Both the position numbers and the translations under genes were made by a program. DNA of 64,000 bases from Chitinophagaceae bacterium (GTDB taxonomy: Bacteria; Bacteroidota; Bacteroidia; Chitinophagales; Chitinophagaceae), in assembly GCA_016706055.1 (NCBI GenBank), contig JADJKL010000004.1:186001-250000 (forward strand). Reading direction: 5' to 3'. Position 1 is the first letter of the stretch. Each line of letters opens with the position of its first letter. This document shows, piece by piece, positions 25,302 to 35,500 of the stretch. The notes beneath the pieces are model-generated. The model had not been told where the DNA came from, searched no databases, and worked only from the letters and a program-made list of their open reading frames with translations.

Positions 25302-27905
25302 ATGATTCAGAAAAATAAAATTTACAGATTAGTAATATTGCTATTTGCTTTCCCTTTGTTTGCTACTGCACAGGTAAGAGAGAAGCAATCCATCAATAGC
25401 GGCTGGCAGTTTGTATTGACTGACAAAACATTTTTGCCAACTGGTGAAACAGCTCTGTTTCAGAAAATTAATCTGCCGCATACCTGGAATGCACTGGATA
25501 TTGTGGATGATACGGTTGGTTATCATCAGGGAATTGGCTGGTATAAAAAAGAATTATTTATTTCTGAACAATATAAAGAAAATCATCTCGAACTTTTTTT
25601 TGAAGCTGTTTGCAACAAGGCCACGGTTTTTATCAATGGTCAACTTGCCGGAGAGCATAGCGGAGGTTTTACAGGATTTAAAATAGATATGGATGGAAAG
25701 GTTTTGTTTGGGAAGACAAACGAAATTTTAGTTAAAGCAGATAACAGTAAATATTTACAAGATAGCATTCCACCATTTAGTGGCGACTTTAATTTGATGG
25801 GTGGAATTTACAGAGATGTGTGGCTGGTTGCAACGAACAAAACTCATTTTAATAAGTCATATGGTGGTGAGGGAGTTTTGTTTACCATAACTGCTATAAA
25901 TGAAAAGAAAGCAACATTTTCGATTCAGGCAGATTGGGTAAGGGAAAGATCGGTTTTAAATTACAATATCGAATATCAGCTTTCGATGCAGGGGAGTTTG
26001 ATAAAGTCGGGAAATCAAAAATTAAGTAATGGGAATTTATCTTCCTTATCGATACCAGGTTTTATATCAATACCAAAACTATGGTCACCAGAAGTACCCA
26101 ACTTATATTCACTGCTTGTGCAATTAAAAAATGAAAGGGGCGAAGTGATAGATGAGGTTTCTCAAAACGTCGGTTTTAAATGGGTCGGCATTAGTGATAA
26201 AAATGAGTTTTTGTTGAATGGCAAACGATATAAACTTAAAGGAGCATCTCGTCATCAGGACTATAAAAATATTGGGAATGCATTGACAGATGGAATACAT
26301 GTAAGAGATATTGAGTTGATGAAAGAAATGGGTTGTAATTTTTTACGAATTGCACATTATCCGCAAGACCCTGCTATTTATGATGCTTGCGATAGGTTAG
26401 GCCTGATTACCTGGAGTGAAATACCAGTGGTGGACAAAGTGGTCAACAATAAAGCTTTCTTTGATAACAGTGGGGTTATGATGACGGAGATGATCATGCA
26501 GAATTATAATCATCCATCTATCGCAATTTGGGGTTATCATAATGAAGTTAGAAATTTGGATACGATTTCTATTGCTCATGCAAGAATGCTTAATCAACAA
26601 ACAAAAAATATTGATAAGCAACGCTTAACTGCTATGGCATTTGAAAGCAATATTGATGCACCTTACTTCTCCAATCCCTTATTAAAAGAAATGTTGAGTA
26701 TTGCTGATATTAATGGATACAATGTATATCAGGGATGGTACAGAGGCAAGCATGAAAACATTGGCGACTTTCTGGATACGTTGTATGCTTATAATCCCAA
26801 GAAGCCAATTCTGCTCAGCGAATATGGTGCTGGCAGTATTACTAATATTCATGCCTATCAGCCAACACTGTTTGATTTTAGCGAAGAATACCAAAGAGAT
26901 TTTCATGAGTCATATATTAAAGCCGGTAATACAAAACCCTGGATGATTGGTTTTGCGATCTGGAATTTTATAGATTTTCAAAGAGACGGAAGAGAAGATG
27001 TAGTGCCGAACATAAACAAAAAGGGCATGGTAACAACTGATCGTCACCCCAAAGATGTTTTTTATTATTATAAATCGCAATGGAGTAAAGAGCCCTTTGT
27101 TTATATAACAGGAAAACATTGGAGCAATCGTATTGGAATTGCTGGCAAAACTAAAAACATTGATATTCCGCTGACCGTTTATTCCAATCAACTGACTTTG
27201 CAGTTAGTACAAAACGGAAAAGAGATTGGAACGAAGTCTTCATCATCAGGAAAATTTGAATGGACAGTAAATGTATCGCAAGAGAATAACAGCTTCTTAT
27301 GCAGAACACCCGATGGAAAACTGACTGATGTTCTAAATATTAATTACAATTTTATTGATACAACAAAATTTTCTACAAACATCAACTGGCGGCAACTGAA
27401 TTTTAATACAGGTCAGAGCAGAACATATTTCACAGATACAAAAAGTACAGAACAATGGATGCCGGATAAACTATACACAAAAGGAACTTGGGGTTATGTG
27501 GGAGGAACAATATGGAACACATGGCCATCTGCTGCATGGAACGGAATAAGAGAGGGAATTCATAAACCAATTGCAAATACAGATAATGAGCCGTTGTTTC
27601 AAACATTTGTAGAAGGCTTAACTGCATGGAAAGCTGATGTACCGGATGGTAAATACAGAGTAACATTATTATTGAGTGAACCTTTCACTTATAAACAAAG
27701 AAATAATGAGGAAAGAGTTTTTTCAGTTAATTGCAACGGACAGCAATGGGTGCAGAATCTAAACTTGGAAAAAGAGTATGGTGTGCAAACTGCTGTTATA
27801 CTGGACAAAGAAATAAATGTAAAAGATAAAAAAGGAATTGAAGTTTCTTTTAATGGAAGTAAAGGGAAAACAATTTTGAACGGAGTTAGTATAAAGAGAC
27901 TTTAA
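25302..27905 (+). CDS. GH2-family glycoside hydrolase with C-terminal malectin-like region
   Basis: 867 residues from the ATG at 25302. A signal peptide (LVILLFAFPLFATAQ) leads into the GH2 sugar-binding domain (LPHTWNALD... YKKELFI... FINGQLAGEHSGGFTGF), an Ig-like middle and the TIM barrel. The acid/base is E415 in GYHNEV and the nucleophile E507 in LLSEYGAG. The last 200 residues (NFNTGQSRTYF to NCNGQQWVQN) look like a malectin or carbohydrate-binding module. GH2 enzymes cut beta-galactosides, beta-glucuronides, beta-mannosides and others; the exact bond cannot be told here. It follows the GH3 gene at once, so it probably removes a side sugar from the same glycan. Confidence 0.88.
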   Translation: MIQKNKIYRLVILLFAFPLFATAQVREKQSINSGWQFVLTDKTFLPTGETALFQKINLPHTWNALDIVDDTVGYHQGIGWYKKELFISEQYKENHLELFFEAVCNKATVFINGQLAGEHSGGFTGFKIDMDGKVLFGKTNEILVKADNSKYLQDSIPPFSGDFNLMGGIYRDVWLVATNKTHFNKSYGGEGVLFTITAINEKKATFSIQADWVRERSVLNYNIEYQLSMQGSLIKSGNQKLSNGNLSSLSIPGFISIPKLWSPEVPNLYSLLVQLKNERGEVIDEVSQNVGFKWVGISDKNEFLLNGKRYKLKGASRHQDYKNIGNALTDGIHVRDIELMKEMGCNFLRIAHYPQDPAIYDACDRLGLITWSEIPVVDKVVNNKAFFDNSGVMMTEMIMQNYNHPSIAIWGYHNEVRNLDTISIAHARMLNQQTKNIDKQRLTAMAFESNIDAPYFSNPLLKEMLSIADINGYNVYQGWYRGKHENIGDFLDTLYAYNPKKPILLSEYGAGSITNIHAYQPTLFDFSEEYQRDFHESYIKAGNTKPWMIGFAIWNFIDFQRDGREDVVPNINKKGMVTTDRHPKDVFYYYKSQWSKEPFVYITGKHWSNRIGIAGKTKNIDIPLTVYSNQLTLQLVQNGKEIGTKSSSSGKFEWTVNVSQENNSFLCRTPDGKLTDVLNINYNFIDTTKFSTNINWRQLNFNTGQSRTYFTDTKSTEQWMPDKLYTKGTWGYVGGTIWNTWPSAAWNGIREGIHKPIANTDNEPLFQTFVEGLTAWKADVPDGKYRVTLLLSEPFTYKQRNNEERVFSVNCNGQQWVQNLNLEKEYGVQTAVILDKEINVKDKKGIEVSFNGSKGKTILNGVSIKRL

Positions 27906-28040
27906 CTAGCCCCGTAGGGCTGATATGTTCGTAGCTCCGGGTGACACCCGGAGAAATGAAAACGAAGAATGTATTTGAACCCCGTAGGCCTGCCCGACTG
28001 GTCATTCAGGCGGGGGTGACATATATTGATGAATAGAATT
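27906..28040. repeat. Intergenic repeat-like stretch with hairpin
   Basis: The 235-bp gap between the GH2 and sulfatase genes has no gene. It holds a perfect 8-bp hairpin (CTCCGGGT/ACCCGGAG, 27935-27953) and two related CCCCGTAGG modules (AGCCCCGTAGGGCTGATATG and AACCCCGTAGGCCTGCCCGA) that read like the dispersed intergenic repeats of Chitinophagaceae. This reading rests on memory of such repeats, not on a search. Confidence 0.4.
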
Positions 28041-28140
28041 ACAGAACGTACAAGTGAGTGACACAGGGAACGATGCTATGAAATACCGAAGCCTGCCTAC
28101 ATTAAATAATTTCGGTAGGTAAACTGGTAAAAAAGTAATT

Positions 28141-29637
28141 ATGAGAAAAAATCTATTTCTTCTAACTGCATTACTGTTTTCAACACCTGTTTTACTACAG
28201 GCGCAGAAAACAAAAAAACCAATGAACATCATTTATATTTTATCTGATGACCATCGTTACGACTTTATGGGTTTCACCGGAGCTGTACCCGGATTGCAAA
28301 CTCCCGGTATGGACAAAATGGCAAAGGAAGGTGCTCATTTAAAAAATGCTTTTGTAACAACATCACTTTGTTCGCCAAGCCGTGCTTCTATTTTAACGGG
28401 GCAGTATGCACACACACATACGGTGGTTGATAATTCGGCACCGATGCCAACTGATTTAATGTTTTATCCGCAGTACCTGCAAAAGAAAGGATATAAAACA
28501 GCCTTCATGGGAAAATGGCATATGGGAAATAATGGTGATGAACCGCAGAAAGGTTTTGATGAATGGGTAAGTTTTGCAGATCAGGGAAAATATTATGGCA
28601 ACCTGTTAAACATAAATGGCAAACGGGAACAAATGCCTGCTGATAATTATATAACAGATGAGTTAACATTGCGGGCAGAGAAATGGATGAGCAGTGTAAA
28701 AGATAAACCTTTCGCCATGTATCTTTCTCACAAGGGAGTGCATTCAGAATTTATGCCGGCAAAAAGACATGATGGAAAATACAAAGAACTACCAGTTATA
28801 AGTCCGCAATCAATGTATCTCACGGTGACTGATAGCAGCAAGCAATATGGTGTAGTAACTGCACCAAGGACAACAGTTAATTATAAAGACATTCCAAAAT
28901 GGGTGAGAGAGCAGCGTTATAGCTGGCATGGAGTTGATTACATGTATCATGGGCAAATTCCTTTTGATAATTTTTATCACTTATATCTTGAAACATTACA
29001 GGCTATTGATGAAAGCATTCAATCAGTTTTAAAGTGGGTAGAAGATAACGGGTTGAAAGAAAATACAATGGTGGTATACATGGGCGACAATGGTTTTCTG
29101 TTTGGCGAACATGGATTGATAGATAAAAGAAATGCATATGAAGAAAGTATGAGAGTTCCGTTATTGGTGTGGGCTCCGGGAATGGTAAAAGCTGGTTCCG
29201 TAATTCCACAAATGATTTTGAATATTGATTTGGCGCCAACATTTTTAGAAATCGCCGGAATAGAAAAACCAACACAAATGCAAGGACAATCTTTTCTTCC
29301 TTTATTGAAAGGAGAAAATATTGCATGGAGAGATAAAGTATTTTATGAATATTATTGGGAGCAGGCTTTTCCGCAAACACCAACTACTTATGCCGTTCGT
29401 TCAGATAAATATAAATACATTGCTTATAACGGCATTTGGGATATAAATGAATTATACGATATAGAAAAAGACCCGTATGAAATGAATAACCTGATACGAA
29501 ATAAAGATTTTGATAAGATTGGGTTACAATTACGGAATGATTTAAACGACTGGCTGGAAAAAACAAACGGCCTTCAAATACCATTAAAAAAACAACAGGG
29601 AAGAAGGTTTGATAATTTATACAGAGGAACTTATTAA
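28141..29637 (+). CDS. S1-type sulfatase (FGly enzyme), secreted
   Basis: 498 residues with signal peptide (LTALLFSTPVLLQAQ). The metal site begins with LSDDHRYD and the formylglycine motif is C77-S-P79-S80-R81 (LCSPSRASILTGQ), so the Cys can be matured by an anaerobic or copper-type maturase; none is encoded here. Further family blocks are GKWHMGNNG, YLSHKGVHSEF, VVYMGDNGFLFGEHG and EESMRVPLLVWAPG. Full length and intact. The family normally hydrolyses sulfate esters; some S1-fold FGly enzymes also cut phosphodiesters. In a beta-1,2-glucan locus sulfate is unexpected, so a phosphodiester or sulfated side-chain substrate should be kept open. Confidence 0.88.
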   Translation: MRKNLFLLTALLFSTPVLLQAQKTKKPMNIIYILSDDHRYDFMGFTGAVPGLQTPGMDKMAKEGAHLKNAFVTTSLCSPSRASILTGQYAHTHTVVDNSAPMPTDLMFYPQYLQKKGYKTAFMGKWHMGNNGDEPQKGFDEWVSFADQGKYYGNLLNINGKREQMPADNYITDELTLRAEKWMSSVKDKPFAMYLSHKGVHSEFMPAKRHDGKYKELPVISPQSMYLTVTDSSKQYGVVTAPRTTVNYKDIPKWVREQRYSWHGVDYMYHGQIPFDNFYHLYLETLQAIDESIQSVLKWVEDNGLKENTMVVYMGDNGFLFGEHGLIDKRNAYEESMRVPLLVWAPGMVKAGSVIPQMILNIDLAPTFLEIAGIEKPTQMQGQSFLPLLKGENIAWRDKVFYEYYWEQAFPQTPTTYAVRSDKYKYIAYNGIWDINELYDIEKDPYEMNNLIRNKDFDKIGLQLRNDLNDWLEKTNGLQIPLKKQQGRRFDNLYRGTY

Positions 29638-29646
29638 AATATTGAT

Positions 29647-30429
29647 ATGAAAAAAGTATTATTTTTTATTGTTTTATTGGCTTCATCGGTTTCAGTAATC
29701 AATGCCCAGGATTTATCCTTGTACCAAAAAAAATGGATGGTGCAAAATGGTGACACATTGCCTTATCGTATTTTATTACCGGAAGGCTATGATAGTACTG
29801 TAAAATATCCGGTTATCTTTTTTCTGCATGGTGCAGGCGAAAGAGGTAACGATAATCAAAAGCAATTAGTGCATGGCGGCAAATTGTTTTTAAAAGAAGA
29901 AGTAAGAACAAATTATAAAGCCATTATTGTTTTTCCGCAATGCCCAACGAATAACTATTGGGGCAACTTGCTCCGGACTCATGATGATAAAGGGAAAAGA
30001 GCTTTTGATTTTCTGGAAGATGGCCCTCCTGGCAGGTACATGGAATTATTAATGGAACTTGTTCAATTTGTTTTTGATGAATATCCTGTAAAAAAAGACC
30101 AAGTATATACAGGTGGTTTATCAATGGGCGGTATGGGTGTTTTTGAATTAGTAAGACGAATGCCGAAAACATTCGCTGCCGCATTTCCTATATGTGGTGG
30201 TGCAAATCCTGCAACTGCATCAAAAATGAAAAAAACAAGCTGGTGGGTTTTTCATGGCGCAAAGGATGATGTGGTGCCACCTTATCATTCAGAAAATATG
30301 GTGGCAGCATTAAAAAAAGCAGGCGCAAAAGTCAAATTCACTCTTTATCCCAACGCCAATCATAACAGCTGGGATAGTGCATTTGCTGAACCTGAGTTAC
30401 TTTCCTGGCTTTTTTCGCAGCGTAAATAA
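29647..30429 (+). CDS. Secreted alpha/beta-hydrolase (esterase / prolyl-oligopeptidase-like)
   Basis: 260 residues with signal peptide (VLFFIVLLASSVSVINAQ). The fold is shown by PVIFFLHGAGERG (oxyanion loop), nucleophile elbow GGLSMGGMG with S159, acidic residue D207 or D208 in HGAKDDVVPP and H239 in NANHNSW. This set is typical of bacterial carbohydrate esterases and PHB-depolymerase-like enzymes found in polysaccharide loci. It is 9 bp behind the sulfatase and is the last gene of the first locus. Together with the SGNH enzyme it may remove acyl groups from the glycan. No terminator is visible in the 175 bp to the next sigma gene. Confidence 0.8.
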   Translation: MKKVLFFIVLLASSVSVINAQDLSLYQKKWMVQNGDTLPYRILLPEGYDSTVKYPVIFFLHGAGERGNDNQKQLVHGGKLFLKEEVRTNYKAIIVFPQCPTNNYWGNLLRTHDDKGKRAFDFLEDGPPGRYMELLMELVQFVFDEYPVKKDQVYTGGLSMGGMGVFELVRRMPKTFAAAFPICGGANPATASKMKKTSWWVFHGAKDDVVPPYHSENMVAALKKAGAKVKFTLYPNANHNSWDSAFAEPELLSWLFSQRK

Positions 30430-30604
30430 TGCCATTTTGTAAATGTTAAGTGGACAGATTTTTTCTATTATGCCGATGTAGCAGCCGTTTCCTGATGGAA
30501 TCGGGATTACGGATGCACTATCGTATAAATTATAGTCTTTAAATTATATAATCATCAAGTTTTAAGCAGTTCGAAAAAATTTAGGTACTTTTAATTTAGC
30601 TTGC

Positions 30605-31186
30605 TTGCTTAAAGTGAAACGCTATATTCAATACGACGACAACGAATTGCTTTATCTTCTTTCGCAAAATGATAAAGCTGCCTTTACCGAATTATACAAC
30701 CGGTATTGGCAAAAACTGTATGCCATAGCGTATAACCGTCTTAAAGAAACTCAAACAGCCGAAGATATTGTACATGATGTAATGGCTGGACTTTGGTCTT
30801 CCAGAGAAAAAATTAATATAGAGTTATTGGAGAATTACCTTGCTACTGCTACTAAATATGCAGTGCTTGGTAAGCTACGAAAGAAGGAAAGGGAAAGGCA
30901 ATTTCAAAACTCACTTCATCAAACCCCTGTTTTTGAACTTCAGATTGAAGAAAAATTACACTACAAAAAAATATTGGAAGTAATTAAAACCGAAGTGGAA
31001 CTCCTTCCAGAAAGGTGCCGCTTAATTTTTAAATGCAGTAGGGAAGAAGGAAAGCCTGTAAAACAAATTGCCCGGGAATTAAATATTTCGCCCAAAACAG
31101 TTGAAAATCAATTGACGAAAGCTATAAAACAACTTCGACTGGCTACCAAAAGCTTCTTCCATTCACTTTTTAGTTTTCTTTTCTAA
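30605..31186 (+). CDS. ECF RNA polymerase sigma factor (second locus)
   Basis: 193 residues from the TTG at 30605; a GTG at 30614 is an alternative and no ATG is in reach. Region 2 is seen in NDKAAFTELYNRYWQKLY and TAEDIVHDVMAGLWSSREK, region 4 in VKQIARELNISPKTVENQLTKAIKQL. Same role as the sigma factor at 9474-10064, paired with its own FecR and SusC, but with quite different sequence, so the two probably respond to different signals. A phenylalanine-rich tail (SFFHSLFSFLF) ends the protein. The 175 bp upstream has no clean TAnnTTTG promoter. Confidence 0.88.
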   Translation: MLKVKRYIQYDDNELLYLLSQNDKAAFTELYNRYWQKLYAIAYNRLKETQTAEDIVHDVMAGLWSSREKINIELLENYLATATKYAVLGKLRKKERERQFQNSLHQTPVFELQIEEKLHYKKILEVIKTEVELLPERCRLIFKCSREEGKPVKQIARELNISPKTVENQLTKAIKQLRLATKSFFHSLFSFLF

Positions 31187-31256
31187 AATCTTTCAACTTA
31201 TTTTTTTATTCAGTAGGGGAAGTCCACTTCTCGTTACACTTATATATAAGACTGCT

Positions 31257-32423
31257 ATGCAAATACCGCAACACATATTAATACTTATTGAAAAGTATCT
31301 GGCTGACTCAGCTACAGAAGAAGAAAAGTCCATTGTCAATAAATGGTATCAATCATATCAAGATGAAAGTGTAGAAATTGTTTCTTCCGAAATAAATAGT
31401 AAAGAGCAGACGGAGCTCCGCATTAAAGAAAGGCTATTAGCAACCATCAGTGAAACCGAAAATAGAAAAGGAATCAACAAATGGTGGATGAGGTCGGCTG
31501 CAGCAGTAGTATTAATTGGACTGGCTGTTTTCTTTTTTATCACAACTGGTAATAAAAAACAAAGCACTATAGTAGCAGAAGTTCCTGTTAAACAAACAGA
31601 AGAAATAGTTCCCGGTGGAAATAAAGCCATGTTGACTTTAGCAGATGGCTCTACCATTATACTGGATAGTGCATCAAATGGGTTGCTTAGTCAGCAGGGT
31701 GGAATAAAGGTTCAGAAATTGGATAACGGTTTACTTGCTTATACAATTAATGGAAAACTGATTACCGAAAATGATCAAGCATTTTACAATACAATAACTA
31801 CACCTCGTGGCGGGCAATATCAGGTTACATTGTCAGATGGTACACAGGTTTGGTTAAATGCGGCATCTTCTATTCACTTCCCTGTAGTATTTGCTGGTAC
31901 TGAGAGAAAAGTAGAAATAACAGGGGAAGCTTATTTTGAAGTTGCAAAAAATGCTGCAATGCCTTTTAAGGTAATCGCTGGTTCATCAGAGGTAGAAGTC
32001 CTGGGAACACATTTTAATATTAACAGCTATACAGATGAATCTTCTGTAAAAACAACATTACTGGAAGGGTTAGTAAAAGTATCTGTAACTGGCAATAATC
32101 AATCTCCTAAATTTTTAAAAGCCGGACAACAGACAGTTTTAAATAAAGAAGGAAGAATAAGCATATTGAACAATGCCGATTTAGAAGAAGCGGTTGCCTG
32201 GAAGAATGGCAGATTTCAGTTTAATAGTGCAGATCTGAAATCCATACTAAGACAAATATCAAGGTGGTATGATGTGGATGTAGAATACAGAGGAAATGTA
32301 GATATACATTTCACCGGACAGCTTCCCCGGAATGATAATGTTACCAAAGTGTTTGACAAGTTGGCGTTAACAGGGGAGGTTCATTTTAAAACAGAAGGTA
32401 AAAAAATAATTGTTTCGAGATAA
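31257..32423 (+). CDS. FecR-family anti-sigma factor (second locus)
   Basis: 388 residues: a cytoplasmic part of about 80 residues (ADSATEEEKSIVNKWYQSYQ), one membrane helix (SAAAVVLIGLAVFFFI), a FecR domain (TPRGGQYQVTLSDGTQVWLN, KVEITGEAYFEVAKN, VLGTHFNINSY) and a C-terminal DUF4974 segment (FQFNSADLKSILRQISRWYDVDVEYRG). It should hold the sigma factor of 30605-31186 until the SusC STN domain signals. Compared with the first FecR it has an additional segment between helix and FecR core (GGIKVQKLDNGLLAYTINGK), common in this class. A hairpin lies between this gene and susC. Confidence 0.9.
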   Translation: MQIPQHILILIEKYLADSATEEEKSIVNKWYQSYQDESVEIVSSEINSKEQTELRIKERLLATISETENRKGINKWWMRSAAAVVLIGLAVFFFITTGNKKQSTIVAEVPVKQTEEIVPGGNKAMLTLADGSTIILDSASNGLLSQQGGIKVQKLDNGLLAYTINGKLITENDQAFYNTITTPRGGQYQVTLSDGTQVWLNAASSIHFPVVFAGTERKVEITGEAYFEVAKNAAMPFKVIAGSSEVEVLGTHFNINSYTDESSVKTTLLEGLVKVSVTGNNQSPKFLKAGQQTVLNKEGRISILNNADLEEAVAWKNGRFQFNSADLKSILRQISRWYDVDVEYRGNVDIHFTGQLPRNDNVTKVFDKLALTGEVHFKTEGKKIIVSR

Positions 32424-32438
32424 GAAGTTAATAAAAAA

Positions 32439-32465
32439 CCGGATTCCGTTTGCGGCGAAATCCGG
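32439..32465. other. Hairpin between fecR and susC (second locus)
   Basis: Stem CCGGATT/AATCCGG with an inner CCG/CGG pairing and TTTG loop, 15 bp after the fecR stop and about 70 bp before susC. It mirrors the hairpin at 11300-11325. Confidence 0.45.
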
Positions 32466-32535
32466 CGAAAAATTGAGTTCATAATAAATCAATCTGTGCG
32501 ACTGTATATTAATTAAACCCAAACAATACAAATTT

Positions 32536-35500
32536 ATGTATTTAACTGCTCTTTTGAAATCTGGCTTTAGCAGAGTCAGCTTTTCAACACAAACGATTAA
32601 GGCCATGAAACTAATAACAGTTTTATTAATTGCCGCCTGTCTTCAGGTAAGTGCCAACGGTTTCTCTCAAAAAGTAACTATCAAAGAGAACAACATCTCT
32701 CTGCAGAAAGTTTTTGAAGAAATAAAAAAGCAAACCGGCTACCAGTTTTTTTATGCCGATGAGGTATTGCAAACTGCCGGAAAAGTAAGTCTGAATATTC
32801 GTAATGGAAGTATTAAAGAAGTACTGGATGCCTCTTTTAAAGACCAGCAATTAGGTTACACTATTTCGGAAAATACAATCATTATAAAAAGAGTGATAAG
32901 TATTCCTACAGTAAACGATCCTCCGCCAATACCTGTTGTTACTTTTATTGATATAAGAGGAACAGTAACAGGCGAAAATGGTCAGCCATTACAAGGCGCT
33001 ACAGTTTTAGTAAAGGGAAAATCAGCTGGAACAAAAACAGATGCGAATGGCAACTTTACTATCAATGCAGAGCCGAATGCAGTGTTGATTATTTCGTACG
33101 TTGGCTATGAGACGATGGAAGTAAATGTAAAAAATCTTACATCCATTGCTATACAGTTAGTACCTGCCATTACTATTGGCGAACAAATCGTTGTTGTTGG
33201 ATATGGTACACAGAAAAAGAGTGATGTAAGTGGCGCTGTTTCAAAAGTAGATTTGGAAAAAGCGAAAGCGATACCAACAACAAACGTAGCCGAAATGATT
33301 CGTGGCCAGGCAGCAGGTGTACAGGTTACTTTAGGTTCTGCAAGGCCTGGTGGTACTTCCAATATACTGATTAGGGGAAGAAATTCAATCCGTGGTGGCA
33401 ATGACCCATTAGTTGTATTGGATGGTTTTCCAATTGAGACTATTAATGATGTAAACCCTGATGACATTGCTTCTATTGAAATATTAAAGGATGCATCTGC
33501 ACAGGCTATTTATGGCGCAAGAGCAAGTAACGGTGTAATACTAATTACTACCAAAAGAGGTAAAGTTGGTAAGATGAGAGTTAATGTAAATAATTATTTA
33601 ACAACGCAAAAACTCTCTAAAAACTTTGATTTATATAGTGCAGAAGAGTTTGCACAACTAAGAAGAGAAGCCCGTCGCACAAGTAATGCGGTGGTAGGTG
33701 GGGTACAACCTTACAGTCCGGATTCGGTAAACTTTGGCGGCACTACACAGGCATTGGAGTATGTCAACTTTGCAAAAGGGAATTATGCTGACTGGGAAAA
33801 AGAAGTATTGCAAACAGGAATCATTAATAGTCATACTATTAGCATGAGTGGCGGAAACGAAAATACAAAACTGTTTAGCAGCGTTAATTTCTTTAATCAG
33901 AAAGGGTTGATTCCTACTGCAGATTATAAGCGGGGCACATTCAGAATTAATCTTGAGCAGAAGATAAATAATAGGGCAAGCATAGAGGCCAATTTAAACC
34001 TAGCAACAGATAAGCAAAGGCTTGAAAGCAGCAATCTTGATTTTATAACTATTTCTCCTTTTGCAGGACCATATGATGATATGGGAAATCTTGTAAGAAA
34101 TGTTGCAGGAACGAATGCCAGCAGTACTACTATTAATCCTTTGTGGAATATAAGAGAGTCTGATAATGACATTAAAACAAATCTTTTTAATTTAAATCTT
34201 GTTGGAAATTATAAGCTTACTAAAAACTTTTCTTATAAATTAAATACATTATTAAGCAGGAGATATACCGATCAAGGAATTTATATTACCAGCATACATG
34301 GTTCTGGTGTTACCGATAAGGGCCGAGCCAATGTTATAAACAACCTTAGGGAAGAATATTTGATTGAAAATATTATAAATTATAAAGGGCAGTTATCAGA
34401 TAAGCACAAATTTGACGCAACATTTGTGCAATCAGTTAACCAGCGTAATACTTCAAGAACCAAATCAGAAGGTACAGGATTTGGGAATGATATTTTACGG
34501 TATGATGGAATAACTAATGCGTTGTTTTTTAAAACAACTAGAGTTGAGGAACAATATAGGTTGGCTTCTTTTCTGGGAAGGCTTCGTTATACATTAATGG
34601 ATAAATATCTTTTCACCCTTACTTCCCGTTATGATGGTGCTTCAGTATTTGCAGAAAATAACAAATGGGGCTTTTTCCCTGCAGCAGCAGTAGCTTGGCA
34701 AATGCACAAAGAAAAATTTCTGAGCAATGTAAAGGCAATCAGTACAATGAAGTTGCGGGTAACATATGGTGCAGTTGGTAACCAGTCGCTGGATCCATAT
34801 ACTACACTCGGTGTTGTAGGCAATTATCCTTACATATTTAATGGTGTTCTCTTTTCTGGTTATCTACCGGGTACGCAGTTAAATAATCTAAATTTAAGCT
34901 GGGAAACTTCTACTACTTTAAATGCGGGTTTAGATTTTGGATTATTTAATAACCGCTTGACAGGTTCGATCGATTATTTTAATACTCGTACTACCGATTT
35001 GTTAACTGATATTTCTTTATCAGGTACTGGCGGATACACCAATACAATAACCAACGGTGGCGAAACAAAAAATCATGGTCTTGAAATTTTATTGAGTGGA
35101 AATATTATTCGTAATAAAGATTTTAACTGGAATGTTACTACCAGCTATACCCGTTATAGAAATGAAATTGTAAAAACAGGTGTTACAGGAGTAGATGGAG
35201 AACAAAAAAATGACATAGGAAGAGGTCGGTATGTTGGAACACCAATTAATAACATCCGCACATATGTATTTGATGGTATTTTTCAAACAGACGATGAAGC
35301 AAAAAACTCTGCGCAGGGATCTTTGGGCGGCACTATTACACCATTTCAAAATGTGGCTACCTTGCTAGCGGGTGCAATCCGTTTGAAAGATGTGAATGGT
35401 GATGGTAAAATAACTGATGATGACCAGGTAGTTTTTGCAACCGACCCTAAATGGTTCTCTTCTATTTCTACCACATTTTCATACAAGAATTTTGACTTAT

